64,000 bases of DNA, taken from the NCBI RefSeq assembly GCF_900119075.1, contig NZ_FPIP01000002.1:434001-498000 (forward strand), given 5' to 3'. A model generated the notes under the pieces. It worked only from the letters and a program-made list of their open reading frames with translations, had not been told where the DNA came from and made no database searches. A program made the position numbers and the translations under genes. Below, piece by piece: positions 16,683 through 25,732 of this stretch (the stretch's first letter is position 1; each line of letters starts with the position of its first letter). Source of the DNA: Ruminococcus flavefaciens (lineage in GTDB: Bacteria > Bacillota > Clostridia > Oscillospirales > Ruminococcaceae).

Positions 16683-18374
16683 TCAAGCCTCTACATCGTA
16701 GTTACCGCTTTTAAGACGCTCTTCAAAGTCTGCAAGTGGCAGGGGCTTGTCGAACAGGAATCCCTGAGCATACAGACAGTTATTGTCCCTGAGTATCTTG
16801 ACCTGATTCTGTGTTTCAACGCCCTCTGCGATACATTCAAGACCGAGCTCCTTTGCCATAGCCACAACATACTTGAACATGACAGTTCTGCTGCTGGTGC
16901 TGTCGTCGCTGTCTACGGGCAGGAAGCACCTGTCCACTTTAAGCACGTTCCACGGTATCTCGCGGAGAAGATTAAGTGACGAATAGCCCATACCGAAGTC
17001 ATCGACCGAGGTATAGATACCCTGCTGCTGAAGTCCGCTTACGACGCGCTTGAGGTCGCGGAACTCAACGTCGGTGGTAGTCTCGGTAAGCTCTATCTCG
17101 ATGTATTCATGAGGGACATTGTGCTTGTCCACGATATTCATTATGTGATCCAACAGGTCAACGTCCATCATGTGCTTACGGGAGAGATTTACCGATATGC
17201 GGACTACATTGCCGCCCTCGTCAAGCCAGCGGCGGATATCAGCGCATACGCTGTCCAGCATATAGAAGTCAAGCTGACATATGTCCGTATTCTGCTCCAG
17301 AACAGGTATGAACTCCATAGGCGGAACTATCCTGCCGTCTCTTATCCAGCGGCAGAGTGCCTCTGCACCCACAAGCTTGCCTGTTGCGATGTCGATTTTC
17401 GGCTGATAGAATACCTTGAACTCCTTGTTTTCCAGCGCCTTCGGGAACAGCTTCTGTATCTCCATGCGCTTTTCTCTGCTGACCTCCATGGAGTCGTCGT
17501 AGAACACAACGCTGTCCTTGCCGCCCATTTTTGCAGCCTGCAATGCGGGAAGAATTCTGTCCATAACGTCGCCTGGAGCGTCAAAGGTAAAGTCCTGAGT
17601 CATACGGAAAACGCCTGTATTTGCTGAAAGCATTATGCGCTTGCCGCTGTTGGGCTCATAGATAACAGGAGTTCCGCTGAGTATGCCGAGAACATCATTG
17701 AGGAGGGAATCGTCGAAAACTCCCACGAAATTGTCTCCGCCTACTCTGCAAATTATACCCTTTTCGCCGATAATATCCTTGATCATATTGAAATAGTTGT
17801 GTATAGCGATATCTGCTGCGCCTCTGCCGATATCACGGTTGATAAGGGTGAGGTGGCGCAGATTGAAATATACCGCAGTACAGCCTGCAAGAGCGTTTTT
17901 CTTTTTGAGTATTTCCAGATAGCGCAGGAACGAGCGGACATTCGGATAGCCCGTATCGTCGAAGAAAACGAATTTCTCGACTACGCCTTCGAGTCTGTGA
18001 CGGCTTATAAAGCTGAGAACAGAGTCCATGGCGATTTTGAGCTTGTCCTTTTCTACATCGTCCATAGGCACCTCGTCGGGAGCCCTGTAGGCATTGCATT
18101 TTACCACAGCCATTGACTTTGTGACAACGCGCATGCTCATGAACAGCTCGCCGTGCTTTCCGTTGTCATAGCCGACCTTTATATCGCCCTTTCCTGCTTT
18201 TTCGTCAGCGACAGTGCGATAAAACTCAGAGGTAGCCTTTGTGAGCCTGAAAAAAACTGCAAGCTTTTCGACGTTTGCAAGTATTTCGTCCTCGTCGTAG
18301 GTGCTTCCCCGAGTCATAGAGCGTATAAGCTCTTCAAACAATTTATAGAATTCAAAAGTTCTCTCATTAGTCAT
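16683..18374 (-). CDS. GGDEF-EAL protein, probable c-di-GMP phosphodiesterase
   Basis: A 563-residue soluble protein. An N-terminal region of about 120 residues is unassigned. The GGDEF domain (about 130-290) is degenerate: its motif reads GGDNF, losing the catalytic acidic residue. The EAL domain (about 305-560) looks intact, with GAEALCRW, the Asn of RISVNLSR, ELTETTTD, DDFGMGYSS, KVDR and AEGVETQ. It would hydrolyse c-di-GMP to pGpG, with the dead GGDEF perhaps binding GTP as a regulator (known for the architecture, inferred here). The ATG at 18374 is chosen for the GGAGAG ribosome binding site six bases upstream. It sits among GGDEF genes and could be the opposing enzyme. Confidence 0.88.
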   Translation of the reverse strand: MTNERTFEFYKLFEELIRSMTRGSTYDEDEILANVEKLAVFFRLTKATSEFYRTVADEKAGKGDIKVGYDNGKHGELFMSMRVVTKSMAVVKCNAYRAPDEVPMDDVEKDKLKIAMDSVLSFISRHRLEGVVEKFVFFDDTGYPNVRSFLRYLEILKKKNALAGCTAVYFNLRHLTLINRDIGRGAADIAIHNYFNMIKDIIGEKGIICRVGGDNFVGVFDDSLLNDVLGILSGTPVIYEPNSGKRIMLSANTGVFRMTQDFTFDAPGDVMDRILPALQAAKMGGKDSVVFYDDSMEVSREKRMEIQKLFPKALENKEFKVFYQPKIDIATGKLVGAEALCRWIRDGRIVPPMEFIPVLEQNTDICQLDFYMLDSVCADIRRWLDEGGNVVRISVNLSRKHMMDVDLLDHIMNIVDKHNVPHEYIEIELTETTTDVEFRDLKRVVSGLQQQGIYTSVDDFGMGYSSLNLLREIPWNVLKVDRCFLPVDSDDSTSSRTVMFKYVVAMAKELGLECIAEGVETQNQVKILRDNNCLYAQGFLFDKPLPLADFEERLKSGNYDVEA

Positions 18375-18419
18375 AACTATCTCTCCATTTACGATATGGA
18401 TACCCCTATTATTAAATAC

Positions 18420-18448
18420 ATTATAACATAATTTTTTACATACTTCAA
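18420..18448 (-). promoter_or_regulatory. Promoter of the GGDEF-EAL gene
   Basis: On the minus strand TTGAAG (18443-18448) and TATAAT (18420-18425), 17-base spacer. Confidence 0.75.
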
Positions 18449-18562
18449 GAAGATTTTGAAGTTTTGCACAGAAAAAATGAAAATTCTTTATATATTGAGG
18501 CATATATTTAACGAGAAGTGCGGTTTGAGGAAACTAAATATTAAAAATTATATATTTATACA

Positions 18563-18591
18563 TTGATTTCTGATGTGTTATATGATAAAAT
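18563..18591 (+). promoter_or_regulatory. Promoter of nudC
   Basis: TTGATT (18563-18568) and TAAAAT (18586-18591) with a 17-base spacer, 30 bases before the start. Confidence 0.65.
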
Positions 18592-18621
18592 ATTAAAATA
18601 CAACAGGAAAAGAGGTACAAT

Positions 18622-19479
18622 ATGATACAGGATATCGGAGAAAACATATTCAGAAACGAATTTGCCCTGCACAGAGCTCCTGCGGCTTCTGACCGTGTTA
18701 TAGTCTACAGATCAGGCGAAATGGCTTGTGCAGTTGAAAATAATACCATTGCATTTCCGCAGGTCTGTGAGCTGCCCGAGAAATACTCAGACAAGCTCAT
18801 ATACCTGTTTGAAGTGGAGGGAGAGGGCTTCTTTCTGCTGCTTACAGGCGAGGAAACTGTCCCTGAGCTCCCCGAAAAGTACAGCTTCGGCAGTATAAGA
18901 AAGATACGCAGCACCGATCCTGTGCCGCAGAAGTATCTTTTCGCAGGCTTCACGGCTCATCACCTTGCCGAGTGGTATCTGAGCAGCCGATTCTGCGGAC
19001 GCTGCGGCGGTGAGAATGTTCGGGACGAAAACGAGAGAGCCATGCTGTGCCCGAAATGCGGCAAAAAGGTCTACCCGAGGATAGATCCAGCGGTGATAGT
19101 TGGCGTGGTCAGCGGTGATAAGCTCCTCATAACCAGCTACAGGACGGGATTTGCCCACAATGCCCTTGTGGCAGGCTTTACGGAGATAGGTGAGTCCCTT
19201 GAAGCTACTGTTTCCCGTGAGGTAATGGAGGAGACAGGCATAAAGGTGAAGAATATCCGCTATTACAAGTCTCAGCCGTGGGGCATAGCGGCAAATATCC
19301 TTGCAGGCTTTTTCTGCGAGGCAGAGGGCGAGAGCGCCATACATATGGACGAAAACGAGCTGAAATACGCGGAATGGCTGGGCAGGGAAGAGATAGTTCT
19401 CCAGCCCTATGACCATAGTCTCACCAATGAGATGATGAAGCTTTTCAAGAATATCGGCAGGGGAGTGCTGGACAGATAA
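18622..19479 (+). CDS. nudC: NAD(+)/NADH pyrophosphatase, NudC family
   Basis: A 285-residue Nudix hydrolase that cleaves NADH to NMNH and AMP; homologs also remove NAD caps from RNA. An N-terminal domain (1-115) is followed by a four-Cys zinc ribbon (CGRCGG ... CPKCGKK, about 126-148). The Nudix box G-x5-E-x7-REVMEETG lies near 189-211. The downstream SQPWGIAANIL is the version here of the family's SQPWPFPxS motif. Length and layout fit NudC well. Ribosome binding site AAGAGG. Monocistronic. Confidence 0.92.
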   Translation: MIQDIGENIFRNEFALHRAPAASDRVIVYRSGEMACAVENNTIAFPQVCELPEKYSDKLIYLFEVEGEGFFLLLTGEETVPELPEKYSFGSIRKIRSTDPVPQKYLFAGFTAHHLAEWYLSSRFCGRCGGENVRDENERAMLCPKCGKKVYPRIDPAVIVGVVSGDKLLITSYRTGFAHNALVAGFTEIGESLEATVSREVMEETGIKVKNIRYYKSQPWGIAANILAGFFCEAEGESAIHMDENELKYAEWLGREEIVLQPYDHSLTNEMMKLFKNIGRGVLDR

Positions 19480-19507
19480 GATTCTACATTATTAACATAT
19501 TATTCAC

Positions 19508-19536
19508 TGGACATTTGATAAAATATGTGATATAAT
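19508..19536 (+). promoter_or_regulatory. Promoter of GAF-GGDEF paralog 2
   Basis: TGGACA (19508-19513) and TATAAT (19531-19536) with a 17-base spacer ending ATATGTGA. It is almost the same as the promoter of paralog 3. Confidence 0.75.
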
Positions 19537-19581
19537 ATGAAATATAAGAGAAATACTATCCTCAGCATTGGAGGCGCTCAT

Positions 19582-20997
19582 ATGAATTATCAGGAAATAG
19601 TTGATGGTTTTGTACTTACTACCTGTATATTGTCCATTGAAAAGCTGCCTGACGGCGGCTACGGAAATATACGCATAGTTGCAGGAAACAAGCCTTACAT
19701 AGACTCTATCGAAAACCCTGCAAACGGAGCTTCGGCTCATATGCTCAACAATAAATTCATACCTGATTCACCCTATGAAAAATATATCCCAAAGGATCTT
19801 AATTTCGAGCAGGCGGTGTACAAGAGCGCTATTTTAAAGACTCCTATACACACCTATTTAAAGCCTGAGAGGTTCTTCTGCTGGCTGAATCAGTATATCC
19901 TGCCTATTGAGTCCGACGATCCCAATAAGGGCTACTGCTCATACTCCATGCAGATTACCATGGAGGCAAATTCCGAGATGATGTCCAATGTTTCGGCTTC
20001 TGTTTCGTCGGCAGTTCTTGAGACCTGCATAAAGCTCCGCGGCAGCACGGATTTCAAAAAGACTCTCCATGAGATAATCGGAGATATCTGCGAGCTCTGC
20101 GGCGCAAACAGGTGCAGCCTGCTGCAAACGGATTTCAAGGCCAAGAGCTGTTCATTGCTTGCCGAGGTGGTAATTGACGAATCAAAGGATATCGCTGTAG
20201 TTTCTGAGGAGACTAAGCCTGATTTCGGTCTTGTAAGCACATGGAACGAGACTATTGCAGGCAGCAACTGCCTTATACTGGAGAATGAAAAGGATATGGA
20301 GGTGCTCAGAGAGCGCAATCCGCGGTGGTATGACTCCCTGAAGGCAGCAAATATACAGAGCCTTGTGATGTTTCCGCTGAATTATAACAACGAGACCTTG
20401 GGCTATATCTGGGCTGTGAACTTCAATACCGATAACACTCTCCGTATCAAGGAGACTCTTTCCCTTACCACCTATTTCATAGCCTCTGAGCTGTCAAATT
20501 ATCAGCTTCTTAACCGCCTTGAGGTAATGAGCTCCGTAGACCTGCTTACGGGTATATATAACCGCAATGCCATGAATAACCGCATTGACCGCTATATTTC
20601 GGGAGCAGAGCCTACCCCTGAGAACTACGGCATAGTTTTTGCCGACCTTAACGGACTTAAACAGGTAAACGACAGCAGCGGACACATCGCAGGCGATAAG
20701 CTGCTTAAGGGCGCCGCCGAGATACTGCGGACTCTGTTCTACGACAGCGATATCTACCGCGCAGGCGGCGACGAGTACATGATAATCGCGGTTAACGTTC
20801 CCGAGGAGGAGCTTGAAAAGCGCATGGAAAAGCTCCGCAAAGACTCTGAGGATACAAATAATATCAGCTTTGCCGTAGGCGGCTATTACGAGGCAAATGG
20901 CGGAGATATCCGCTATGCAATGCGAACTGCCGACGAGAGAATGTACGCCGACAAGGACAGATATTACAGGAAATTCCCCGAACGCAAGAGAAAATAA
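19582..20997 (+). CDS. GAF-GGDEF protein, paralog 2 (probable diguanylate cyclase)
   Basis: A 471-residue soluble protein with the same layout as the genes at 10892 and 21128. The shared N-terminal domain (1-130) has CILSIEKLPDGGYGNIRIV and KFIPDSPYEKYIPKDLNFE segments. A GAF-like domain lies at about 145-305. The GGDEF domain lies at about 318-471 with DLLTGIYNRN, FADLNGLKQVNDSSGH and an active GGDEY. No RxxD site. The ATG at 19582 has GGAGG seven bases upstream; the earlier in-frame ATG at 19537 lacks one. The high similarity to paralog 3, only 130 bases downstream, points to tandem duplication. Confidence 0.87.
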   Translation: MNYQEIVDGFVLTTCILSIEKLPDGGYGNIRIVAGNKPYIDSIENPANGASAHMLNNKFIPDSPYEKYIPKDLNFEQAVYKSAILKTPIHTYLKPERFFCWLNQYILPIESDDPNKGYCSYSMQITMEANSEMMSNVSASVSSAVLETCIKLRGSTDFKKTLHEIIGDICELCGANRCSLLQTDFKAKSCSLLAEVVIDESKDIAVVSEETKPDFGLVSTWNETIAGSNCLILENEKDMEVLRERNPRWYDSLKAANIQSLVMFPLNYNNETLGYIWAVNFNTDNTLRIKETLSLTTYFIASELSNYQLLNRLEVMSSVDLLTGIYNRNAMNNRIDRYISGAEPTPENYGIVFADLNGLKQVNDSSGHIAGDKLLKGAAEILRTLFYDSDIYRAGGDEYMIIAVNVPEEELEKRMEKLRKDSEDTNNISFAVGGYYEANGGDIRYAMRTADERMYADKDRYYRKFPERKRK

Positions 20998-21004
20998 TAT
21001 ACAA

Positions 21005-21030
21005 AAGAGCTCCGCACAGTCGGAGCTCTT
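21005..21030 (+). terminator. Weak terminator hairpin between paralogs 2 and 3
   Basis: 10-bp stem AAGAGCTCCG/CGGAGCTCTT with a CACAGT loop, but the tail TTGACG is U-poor. Read-through to paralog 3 is possible. Confidence 0.5.
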
Positions 21031-21053
21031 GACGTTATTCACATAAATTTAAC

Positions 21054-21082
21054 TGGACATATAAAAAAATATGTGATATAAT
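21054..21082 (+). promoter_or_regulatory. Promoter of GAF-GGDEF paralog 3
   Basis: TGGACA (21054-21059) and TATAAT (21077-21082), 17-base spacer ending ATATGTGA as for paralog 2. Confidence 0.75.
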
Positions 21083-21127
21083 ATTAATTGAAGATAAAAC
21101 CGCCTTTTCAGGCTGAAAGGAGAAATT

Positions 21128-22552
21128 ATGGATTTTCAGGAATTTGTTAATAACATCGAACCGATGACGTGTGTTATATCCGTGGAAAAATTCTCTGACG
21201 GCAGCTATGGCAATATCCGCCTTGTTGCAGGAAATAAGGCGTATGTGGATTCTATAGAAAATCCTGAGAATATTTCTTCAAATCAGATGCTCAAAAATAA
21301 GTTCATTCCTGATTCGCCCTATGAGAATTATATCCCGAAGGATTTGAATTTTGAGGCTGCCTGTTATCAGTGCGCCATAATGAAGAAGCCCTTCCATACC
21401 TATATCCACCCCGAGAGATACAGCTTCTGGATAGATATGTACATGATGCCTCTTGCTTCATCTGAGCCAAATAAGGGCTACTGCACCTATACTCAGGAGT
21501 TCACAATGGAAAAGAACAGCGAAAGAATGTCCAATCTTTCGGCGGATATCTCGGCAGCGGTGCTTAAAACCAGCTTTAAGCTCAAGGGCACAAAGGACTT
21601 CAAGAAGTCTATGGACGAGGTGCTTGCCGATATACGTGAGATATGCAATGCCGACAGATGCTGCGTTTTCCTAACGGATTTCAAGGAAAGAAAGTGTTCT
21701 GTACTGACACAGGTCATAGCTCCGGGATTAGACATCAAGCCTATGGAAGTCCACATGAGGGAGAATGCAGTTGATTTCTTTGATATCGTTGAAACATGGC
21801 CTGATACCATAGCAGGAAGCACCTGCCTTATCATAAAGAATGAAAGCGACATGGAGGTCCTCAAAGCACGTAATCCGCTGTGGCACGCTTCTCTCATGAA
21901 GGCTGATGTCGACAGTCTTGTTCTGTTCCCGCTGGAGTATAACGACGAGATACTCGGGTATATCTGGGCGGTCAATTTTGATACGGATAACGCCATGAGA
22001 ATAAAGGAGGTACTGGAGCTCACCACACATCTCATAGCCTCTGAGATAGCCAACTATCAGCTCATGAATCAGCTGAGGATAATGGGCACAGTGGATATGC
22101 TCACAGGAGTTTACAACCGTAACGCCATGAACAACCGTGTTGACTGGTTCATCAGGAGCAATGAAAAAAAGCCCGATACCTTCGGAGTTATCTTCGCTGA
22201 CCTCAACGGCTTGAAGCAGAAAAACGACAAGGAAGGTCACGGCGCAGGGGACAGGCTTCTTAAAGGCGCCGCGGAGATACTTAACGATGTGTTCTACGAC
22301 GGCGAGATATACCGTGCAGGCGGCGACGAGTTCATGATAATCGACTGTGAGATAGATGAAGCCGAGCTTGTAAAGCGAGTTGAAAAGCTCCGCAGGGATT
22401 CAGAGGATCCTAAGAATATCAGCTTTGCGCTGGGATACTATTTCGACGGCGGAGAGGGCGATATACGCAAGGCAATGAGAACTGCCGACGAGCGGATGTA
22501 CAAGGACAAGGAACGCTATTACGCATTGTATCCCGAGAGAAAACGAAAATAA
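21128..22552 (+). CDS. GAF-GGDEF protein, paralog 3 (probable diguanylate cyclase)
   Basis: A 474-residue soluble protein. The N-terminal paralog domain (1-130) has CVISVEKFSDGSYGNIRLV and KFIPDSPYENYIPKDLNFE segments. The GAF-like region is about 145-308, with a conserved CLIIKNESDME segment. The GGDEF domain is about 320-474: DMLTGVYNRN, FADLNGLKQKNDKEGH, GGDEF. The RxxD inhibition site is not present. AAAGGAG ribosome binding site. A strong terminator follows. It is most similar to paralog 2. The shared N-terminal domain probably senses the same class of input, which I cannot name. Confidence 0.87.
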   Translation: MDFQEFVNNIEPMTCVISVEKFSDGSYGNIRLVAGNKAYVDSIENPENISSNQMLKNKFIPDSPYENYIPKDLNFEAACYQCAIMKKPFHTYIHPERYSFWIDMYMMPLASSEPNKGYCTYTQEFTMEKNSERMSNLSADISAAVLKTSFKLKGTKDFKKSMDEVLADIREICNADRCCVFLTDFKERKCSVLTQVIAPGLDIKPMEVHMRENAVDFFDIVETWPDTIAGSTCLIIKNESDMEVLKARNPLWHASLMKADVDSLVLFPLEYNDEILGYIWAVNFDTDNAMRIKEVLELTTHLIASEIANYQLMNQLRIMGTVDMLTGVYNRNAMNNRVDWFIRSNEKKPDTFGVIFADLNGLKQKNDKEGHGAGDRLLKGAAEILNDVFYDGEIYRAGGDEFMIIDCEIDEAELVKRVEKLRRDSEDPKNISFALGYYFDGGEGDIRKAMRTADERMYKDKERYYALYPERKRK

Positions 22553-22553
22553 T

Positions 22554-22583
22554 AAAAAGGCGCGAGAGATCGCGCCTTTTTTG
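22554..22583 (+). terminator. Terminator of GAF-GGDEF paralog 3
   Basis: 12-bp stem AAAAAGGCGCGA/TCGCGCCTTTTT with a GAGA loop and U tail. Confidence 0.9.
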
Positions 22584-22691
22584 TTTCTGTAGTGGCGGAT
22601 ATTATCCGCCCTTGTCTAAGCGGCATATATCTTAACTTTTCTTTGTGCAAAACAGCCAAGAGAATATGTCGAAATTCAGTATATTTACGGC

Positions 22692-22720
22692 TTGAACCGT
22701 GAGCTTACTTGTGATAAAAT
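22692..22720 (+). promoter_or_regulatory. Promoter of small membrane protein gene
   Basis: TTGAAC (22692-22697) and TAAAAT (22715-22720) with a 17-base spacer and TGTGA extension. A GGCGGAT/ATCCGCC hairpin lies upstream at about 22593-22609. Confidence 0.65.
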
Positions 22721-22769
22721 TAAATTAGCGTTAATTTTGAAAAATATTTTCAGTAAAGGAGGGATACCT

Positions 22770-22973
22770 ATGTCAGCTACGTTCATAGTCGCTCTCATCG
22801 CAGTTTGTATTGTTATCACAGCACTTGTTTTTGTTATCACTAAGAAGAAGAAAGAGTCCGACGACGTTTATTACAGCGAGCAGATAAGACGCTCAGAGGA
22901 GAGACAGGCACAGCTTGCCGAGCAGGAGCGCCAGAGACGCATGATGCAGCGTGAACGCGCAAGCCGCAGCTAA
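22770..22973 (+). CDS. Small single-pass membrane protein
   Basis: A 67-residue protein with one N-terminal transmembrane helix (about 5-25) and a highly charged, probably helical cytoplasmic tail rich in Arg, Gln and Glu (ERQAQLAEQERQRRMMQRER). The start is fixed by AAAGGAGGG six bases upstream. It has its own promoter and terminator, so it is a real monocistronic gene. I recognise no family; such proteins often modulate a larger membrane partner. Confidence 0.7.
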   Translation: MSATFIVALIAVCIVITALVFVITKKKKESDDVYYSEQIRRSEERQAQLAEQERQRRMMQRERASRS

Positions 22974-23008
22974 TCAGCTTTCAGAACTAAGAACTAAGAC
23001 CTAAGCAG

Positions 23009-23036
23009 GGAACGCCGTTTTCGGCGTTCCTTTTTT
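23009..23036 (+). terminator. Terminator of the small membrane protein gene
   Basis: GGAACGCCG/CGGCGTTCC stem with a TTTT loop and TTTTTT tail. Confidence 0.9.
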
Positions 23037-23051
23037 ATATACAAACGGCTG

Positions 23052-24284
23052 TCATTGCGGCTTTGAGCACACAACAGTTACCTTCATAAGACCGCCGTCG
23101 ATTTGCGCGAAGATATCGCCGCCCATGCCGTTCATAAGCTGTCGGCATATGTAAAGTCCCAGACCGCTGCCCGGCTGAGAGCCCGTATTTGAGCCGCGCC
23201 AGAAGCTGTCAAAGATGTGGTTCAGCTCAGTATCCGCAAGGGTGCAGCCGCTGTTGGAAACAGTGATAAGGCGGCAGTTTTCCTCGTCGGAGAAGTCAAT
23301 GGAGATATTTCTGCCGTCGCCGTACTTTATGGCATTCTCGATGATGTTCTGGAGCACTTCCTCAAGACGGTCGGGATCTCCCGAAATAAGGCAGTTCCCG
23401 AACTCTGCAACAGTGAAATCTATCTTCAGCACCGAAAGCTTGTCCCTGTAGTAGTCGTTTATTCTGCCGATAACATCTGCAAGGTAGAACTCGGTGTTGT
23501 TGAAGTCAAAGGTGAGAACATCGGTGTTGAGCTCTTCTATCATCTCTGCCACATAGCCCTCTATCTCGTCAGCCTTGGAGTTTATATTATCTGCGGCTTC
23601 ACGCTGCTTTTCGGCGTCGGGATACAGCCCCTTTGACAGTGCCTTTGAGTAGAGCTTTACAGCAGACAGGGGAGTTTTTATATCATGGGATAGGGACAGC
23701 AGGAGAGTTTTCTCCTTTTTTGCGCGGTCAAGGTCACGCTGTCTGGACTGCTCAAGCTCCTGACGAAGCATATCAAGTCCCCATGTGAGCTTTCCGAAAT
23801 ATTTGCCCTTGTTCTCCTTTACGGGAGTCGTAAGCGTTCCCTTTGCAAGCTCGTATGGCAGGTCGCTGACCTTGCCGAAGGGCTTGACGATATTCCTGCG
23901 GATATGGAACAGAACTGCCAGCATAAAAAGAAACATTCCGCCCATGCAGGAATTTACTGCAATGGGAAGAGTGGAGTTCTTCACTACAGCCTTGTCCGTG
24001 TATTCTATACGGTATGTATTGCCGTTGATGCTGCGTATAACGTATTCGTTATCGCTGCTGTAGAAGTCCCCGCTGCCGTCGTATTCGTAGATACCGATGA
24101 TATTGGGGTAGCTGTCGGCAGTGACGGTCTTACCGTTTTTGAGTTCCTGCTCTATGCGGTTCAGCTCGACCTTATAAAGGGGCTGGGTATGCTTCGGAGC
24201 TTTCAGCATTATGAAGTTTACAGCGGTGATAACAGCTGCCATGACCAGTATTGCTGCTGCGATGAGCTTGTCGAATCTCTGCAT
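23052..24284 (-). CDS. Sensor histidine kinase
   Basis: A 410-residue membrane kinase. TM1 spans about 8-28, an extracellular domain of about 80 residues follows, then TM2 at about 109-129. A dimerisation/phosphoacceptor helix carries LSLSHDIKTPLSAV (His near 198), and the HATPase domain has N-box NIIENAIKYGD and G-box GSGLGLYICRQLM. It is the last gene of a permease-ATPase-regulator-kinase operon, one base after the regulator. Kinases of Bce-type modules normally lack an extracellular domain; this one has one, so it may sense a ligand directly. The ligand is unknown. Confidence 0.9.
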   Translation of the reverse strand: MQRFDKLIAAAILVMAAVITAVNFIMLKAPKHTQPLYKVELNRIEQELKNGKTVTADSYPNIIGIYEYDGSGDFYSSDNEYVIRSINGNTYRIEYTDKAVVKNSTLPIAVNSCMGGMFLFMLAVLFHIRRNIVKPFGKVSDLPYELAKGTLTTPVKENKGKYFGKLTWGLDMLRQELEQSRQRDLDRAKKEKTLLLSLSHDIKTPLSAVKLYSKALSKGLYPDAEKQREAADNINSKADEIEGYVAEMIEELNTDVLTFDFNNTEFYLADVIGRINDYYRDKLSVLKIDFTVAEFGNCLISGDPDRLEEVLQNIIENAIKYGDGRNISIDFSDEENCRLITVSNSGCTLADTELNHIFDSFWRGSNTGSQPGSGLGLYICRQLMNGMGGDIFAQIDGGLMKVTVVCSKPQ

Positions 24285-24285
24285 A

Positions 24286-24951
24286 TCAGCTCTCCCAGCG
24301 GTAGCCCTTGCCCCATACGGTCAGTATTCTTACGGGAGCCTTGGGATCGTCCTCTATTTTTTGTCTCAGCCATTTGATATGCACGGTGAGAGTCTGCTGC
24401 TCGGATTCACTGTCAGAGCCCCATATCCTGTTGAAAATGAAGTCCTTGCCCAGCGTCTGTCCCTTGTTTTCGATGAGCAGGCGGAGCAGCTCGAACTCCT
24501 TGGCTGTCATAGCCAAAGGCTCGCCGCTTTTGAAAACAGTACCGTCAGCTATATTCAGCGTGATATCGCCTTCTGTTATAACGTCAAGAGCCAGCCTTCG
24601 CCTGAATATGCCCTTTATTTTGGCAATAAGGATATCAATGTCATAGGGCTTTTCGATGTAGTCGTCAGCGCCGAGGAGTATGCCGTTGAGCTTGTCCTCC
24701 TTGTCAACTCTTGCAGTGAGGATAATGATAGGGATATTATCCCGCTCGCGTATCTTTTTGCACACCGCAAAGCCGTCAAGTCCCGGTAAGTTTATATCAA
24801 GCAGGACAAGCCTTGCCCCGTATTTTTCATACAGGGACAAGGCTTTTTCCGCAGTTTCGGCAGTGCTTACCGTATAATTCTCGGCTCGGAGGAAATCGCA
24901 GAGCAGTCCGCAGAGCTCCGCGTTATCCTCAACGATAAGTATATCAGTCAT
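24286..24951 (-). CDS. OmpR-family response regulator
   Basis: A 221-residue regulator. The receiver domain (1-120) has acidic pocket Asp residues in VEDN and the phosphoacceptor in LVLLDINLPGLDG, with the conserved Thr (LTAR) and Lys (EKPYD). The C-terminal winged helix (about 128-221) ends GKGYRWES, typical of OmpR/PhoB DNA-binding domains. It lies directly between the ABC ATPase and the histidine kinase, so the kinase at 23052 is its expected partner and the permease operon its likely target. Confidence 0.93.
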   Translation of the reverse strand: MTDILIVEDNAELCGLLCDFLRAENYTVSTAETAEKALSLYEKYGARLVLLDINLPGLDGFAVCKKIRERDNIPIIILTARVDKEDKLNGILLGADDYIEKPYDIDILIAKIKGIFRRRLALDVITEGDITLNIADGTVFKSGEPLAMTAKEFELLRLLIENKGQTLGKDFIFNRIWGSDSESEQQTLTVHIKWLRQKIEDDPKAPVRILTVWGKGYRWES

Positions 24952-24952
24952 A

Positions 24953-25717
24953 TTACCAACCCATTTCCAGAAGCCAGTTATTCAGTCCGCGCTCACGGTC
25001 ACGGAGGGGAATCTTTCTGTTAATATTATACTCTCCATTTATGTTTCCGTCAACTATAAAGAGTACACGGGAGCATTTTGCGGCTACCTTTGCGTCGTGA
25101 GTTACCAGCATGACTGTTGTGCCCTCGTTGTTGAGCTTTGTGAGCTCCTCCATTACCTCGTCCGAGGAGTTGCGGTTGAGAGCTCCTGTGGGCTCGTCGG
25201 CAAATATCATACGGGGCTTGTTTATCATGCTTCTGCAAATGCAGGCACGCTGGAGCTGTCCGCCCGATACCTCGTTGATGTCGTTGTCGGAAATGTCGAT
25301 GATGCCAAGCTTGCGCATGAGGTCCTGTCCGCGCTTCATGGTCTCACTGCGTGACTCCTTTATCTTGTCGGACTTTACCGCAGGGAGTATGATATTGTCC
25401 AGTACGGACAGATTCTTCATCATGTACATCTGCTGGAAGATGAAGCCCATATCGTCAAGGCGCATTTTCGCAAGGTCGTTCTCCTTGAGTTTTGAGAGCT
25501 CCCTGCCGCAGAATTTCACATCGCCTGCGGTCATCTTGTCCATGCCCGAAACGGTGTACAGCAGAGTTGACTTGCCTGAGCCCGAAGGTCCCATGACTGC
25601 TACCATTTCGCCCTCGTTGATCTTGAAATTCACGTTGCGGAGAACGTTGTTCTGGCGCTTGTTTATGATGTATGTTTTGCAGAGGTCCTTAACCTCAAGT
25701 ATAGCTGTATTATTCAT
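24953..25717 (-). CDS. ABC transporter ATP-binding protein (MacB/LolD type)
   Basis: A 254-residue ATPase. Walker A is GPSGSGKST (about 42-50), the Q-loop is FIFQQMYMM, the signature is SGGQLQRACICRS, Walker B is MIFADEPTGALN and the H-loop is VTHD. It pairs with the FtsX-type permease just upstream (15 bases apart). This class usually moves peptides, lipids or antimicrobials, or drives signalling rather than uptake. It is one base from the response regulator. Confidence 0.93.
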   Translation of the reverse strand: MNNTAILEVKDLCKTYIINKRQNNVLRNVNFKINEGEMVAVMGPSGSGKSTLLYTVSGMDKMTAGDVKFCGRELSKLKENDLAKMRLDDMGFIFQQMYMMKNLSVLDNIILPAVKSDKIKESRSETMKRGQDLMRKLGIIDISDNDINEVSGGQLQRACICRSMINKPRMIFADEPTGALNRNSSDEVMEELTKLNNEGTTVMLVTHDAKVAAKCSRVLFIVDGNINGEYNINRKIPLRDRERGLNNWLLEMGW

Positions 25718-25732
25718 AACTCATATCTCCTT

